A stretch of 64,000 nucleotides of DNA. Source: Fulvivirga ulvae. Its GTDB lineage: Bacteria; Bacteroidota; Bacteroidia; Cytophagales; Cyclobacteriaceae. A program made the translations under genes and the position numbers. The DNA lies in NCBI RefSeq assembly GCF_021389975.1, contig NZ_CP089981.1, forward strand, positions 2,939,501 to 3,003,500. The letters are read 5' to 3'. Shown one piece after another: positions 62,661 through 64,000 of the stretch; positions within the stretch are counted from its first letter, which is position 1; every line of letters begins with the position of its first letter. The notes below the pieces were generated by a model. It was not told the DNA's origin. It worked only from the letters and a program-made list of their open reading frames with translations, and searched no databases.

Positions 62661-63698
62661 TTACGCCTGCCAGTCCCTAGAAAAGGGGCCGGAGGTATCG
62701 CTGGAGGCGGATTCCCGGGCAATGATCGCCCTTAGTTTTGCAATGTCTTCATCGGTTCGGTTGCCATGAATTTCAATGCTGGCAAGCTCCGTTTCTATTT
62801 TGCTGAACTCATCGTCTGATAACACAACATCCGTGGCATGCAGGTTCTCAGAGATTCTGTCAAGCTTACGCGAGCCGGGAATAGGAACAAGAAAGTCATA
62901 CTTATGCAGCATCCATGCCAGTGAAATTTGTGCAGGCGTTGCATTTTTTGCCTCAGCAAACTGACGGAGCAGACTAAGTAATGGCTGATTGGCGATTTGA
63001 TTTTCTTTATAAAAACGTGATATAACCCTTCTGGCATCAATACCTGTATACTCAGTTTGCGGGTCAACCTTGCCCGATAGAAAACCATTGGCCAAAGGAG
63101 AAAAAGCCATAAAGCCAATATTCTGATCTTTGCATAACGGAAGTACCCCCTTTTCAAAGGTCCGCTCCATCATAGAATATTCACTTTCAATAGCGGTCAG
63201 CGGAGTTACCAAATGTGCTTGCAGAACCTGGTCAGCATTGGCCTGCGACAAGCCCCAACCACCAATTTTACCCTCTTTGATAAACTCAGCCATACAATAG
63301 GCAACATCCTCCAATGGAATGCTGTCATTGACCCGCGCCTGGGTGTATAGCTCAATGTGGTCCGTATTGAGTCTTTTCAGCGAGTTTTCAAGGCGAGTCC
63401 TCAGCTCCTGCATTAATTGCTTTGAGGTGCCTTCCCATTTTCCCGGTATCCAGAATTTGGTGGATATGACCACATCATTTCTTACGCCTTTTAAAGCCTC
63501 GCCCAGCAATTCTTCATTTACACCGTCAACGCCGTAAAATTCGGCGGTATTAAAAAGGGTACATCCCATATCACAGGCTGCACGGATTAACCGGAGCGAT
63601 TCATCTTTTCCGGGAGCTTCCCCATATCCCATGCTAAGCCCCATACACCCATAACCGATCGCAGATACTTCCAGATCTCTTAATTTCCTTTTTTGCAT
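62661..63698 (-). CDS. aldo/keto reductase-family protein lacking two catalytic residues
   Basis: A 345-residue TIM-barrel protein of the AKR family (LRDLEVSAIGYGCMGLSMGY; NEELLGEALKGVRNDVVIST; FSPLANGFLSG; ISLAWMLHKYDFLVPIPGSR). Two of the four usual catalytic residues are changed: Asp is Asn 50 (FNTAEFYG where DTAExYG is usual) and His is Ala 121 (LYTQARVND where LYYQHRVD is usual). Tyr 55 and Lys 81 remain. The barrel and NADP-site regions look intact. The protein may be slow, altered in chemistry, or act as a sensor. Confirmed by reading the codons (AAT and GCG) directly. Confidence 0.88.
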   Translation of the reverse strand: MQKRKLRDLEVSAIGYGCMGLSMGYGEAPGKDESLRLIRAACDMGCTLFNTAEFYGVDGVNEELLGEALKGVRNDVVISTKFWIPGKWEGTSKQLMQELRTRLENSLKRLNTDHIELYTQARVNDSIPLEDVAYCMAEFIKEGKIGGWGLSQANADQVLQAHLVTPLTAIESEYSMMERTFEKGVLPLCKDQNIGFMAFSPLANGFLSGKVDPQTEYTGIDARRVISRFYKENQIANQPLLSLLRQFAEAKNATPAQISLAWMLHKYDFLVPIPGSRKLDRISENLHATDVVLSDDEFSKIETELASIEIHGNRTDEDIAKLRAIIARESASSDTSGPFSRDWQA

Positions 63699-63875
63699 CT
63701 CTTTTTTGTTTAGTGAGATACAAAGGTCAGGTGCAGTTACTTGAGGTTCGTAGCCGGATTGAGGAAGTATGAAGCCAAAATGATGGAATACTTAATGTGG
63801 ATTGTTGTTAGCGCCAGTTAACTTCCCAGATCACCACTTAGCGATCATCCCTTTACTATTTCAGCAAGCTACAAA

Positions 63876-64000
63876 TCAAGTCTCCCTTAGAGCCCTGGTA
63901 GTACCCCTCAAAACCAATTTGGTATCCAGTGTTACAGTCCTTGAGGCACCATTATACCCTTTGATCTGATCAATTAAAAGTTTGGCAGCGCATTTGCCCA
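63876..64000 (-). CDS. LacI-family transcriptional regulator, C-terminus only (cut by window edge)
   Basis: Reading leftward from the window edge, the frame gives GKCAAKLLIDQIKGYNGAS, then VTLDTKLVLRGTTRALRET and a stop at 63876-63878. The pattern (LGxxAAxLLIDxI, then LxTxLVxRGTT) is the typical LacI/GalR C-terminus. The gene extends beyond the right edge, so a second carbohydrate locus may start there. Confidence 0.75.
   Translation of the reverse strand, partial: GKCAAKLLIDQIKGYNGASRTVTLDTKLVLRGTTRALRET

Noticed and set aside
62519..62722. 67-codon frame on the minus strand at the end of the aldo/keto reductase gene
   Set aside because: It overlaps the C-terminal coding part in another frame, is Pro-rich with no recognisable motif, and has no independent support.
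1..64000. tRNA, rRNA, CRISPR arrays, transposases and phage genes
   Set aside because: I looked for cloverleaf-like segments, regular repeat-spacer arrays and DDE or integrase motifs and saw none. A covariance-model scan would be decisive for small RNAs.

Overview
The window looks like the chromosome of a Bacteroidota bacterium, most likely a Cytophagales-type environmental or marine polysaccharide degrader. The evidence is a SusC/SusD pair, TonB receptors with carboxypeptidase-like N-terminal domains, a type IX secretion sorting tail on a metalloprotease, many lipoproteins, Bacteroidota-style TPR-plus-HTH membrane regulators, weak Shine-Dalgarno sequences, and a Bacteroidota-type lanthipeptide leader. 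No rRNA, tRNA, CRISPR array, transposase or integrase was recognised.

Layout. 1-4.3 kb holds small accessory genes: a DUF2490 protein cut by the left edge, a YfiR/DUF4154-like protein, a possible DUF4303-like protein, a TAXI-like lipoprotein with a membrane helix, and a DUF3861 protein. 4.4-27.4 kb is a pectin utilisation locus. A LacI-type regulator faces away from SusC, SusD, a SusE-position surface lipoprotein, two PL1 pectate lyases, a GH105 unsaturated uronyl hydrolase, a CE8 pectin methylesterase, a GH43, a GH28, two CE12 acetylesterases, a GH95, a Gfo/Idh oxidoreductase and an alpha/beta-hydrolase esterase whose frame is broken at a run of seven C. The likely scheme is this: surface lyases and esterases trim and cut methylated and acetylated homogalacturonan or rhamnogalacturonan, SusCD imports the oligomers, and periplasmic GH105, GH28, GH43 and GH95 finish them. 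A perfect 14-bp palindrome just before susC is the likely LacI-family operator.

27.6-33.7 kb is a redox and regulation segment: divergent HxlR and FrnE/DsbA-like genes with two operator-like dyads between them, an NmrA-like reductase, a sigma factor, a Rid-family protein, a Crp/Fnr regulator, a lipoprotein, an STM3941-like protein and an XRE regulator. 33.3-34.6 kb is rich in repeats: a 13-bp inverted-repeat family and a 240-bp block present twice. 34.7-40.8 kb is a TonB siderophore-type receptor with a three-gene ABC-2 transporter. An ankyrin protein and an orphan lanthipeptide-type precursor follow at 40.9-41.9 kb.

42-50 kb is regulatory: a membrane LuxR-type protein, a DUF4199 protein, two tandem paralogous TPR-TM-HTH regulators and a third, divergent relative. 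50-58.8 kb holds an unusual M23-like/F5-8C lipoprotein, an ornithine cyclodeaminase-family protein, a same-strand set of five genes of unknown function, a helical membrane protein and a small membrane protein. 58.8-64 kb holds a secreted M43 metalloprotease, an AraC regulator, an aldo/keto reductase-family protein that lacks two of the four expected catalytic residues, and the C-terminus of a second LacI-type regulator cut by the right edge.
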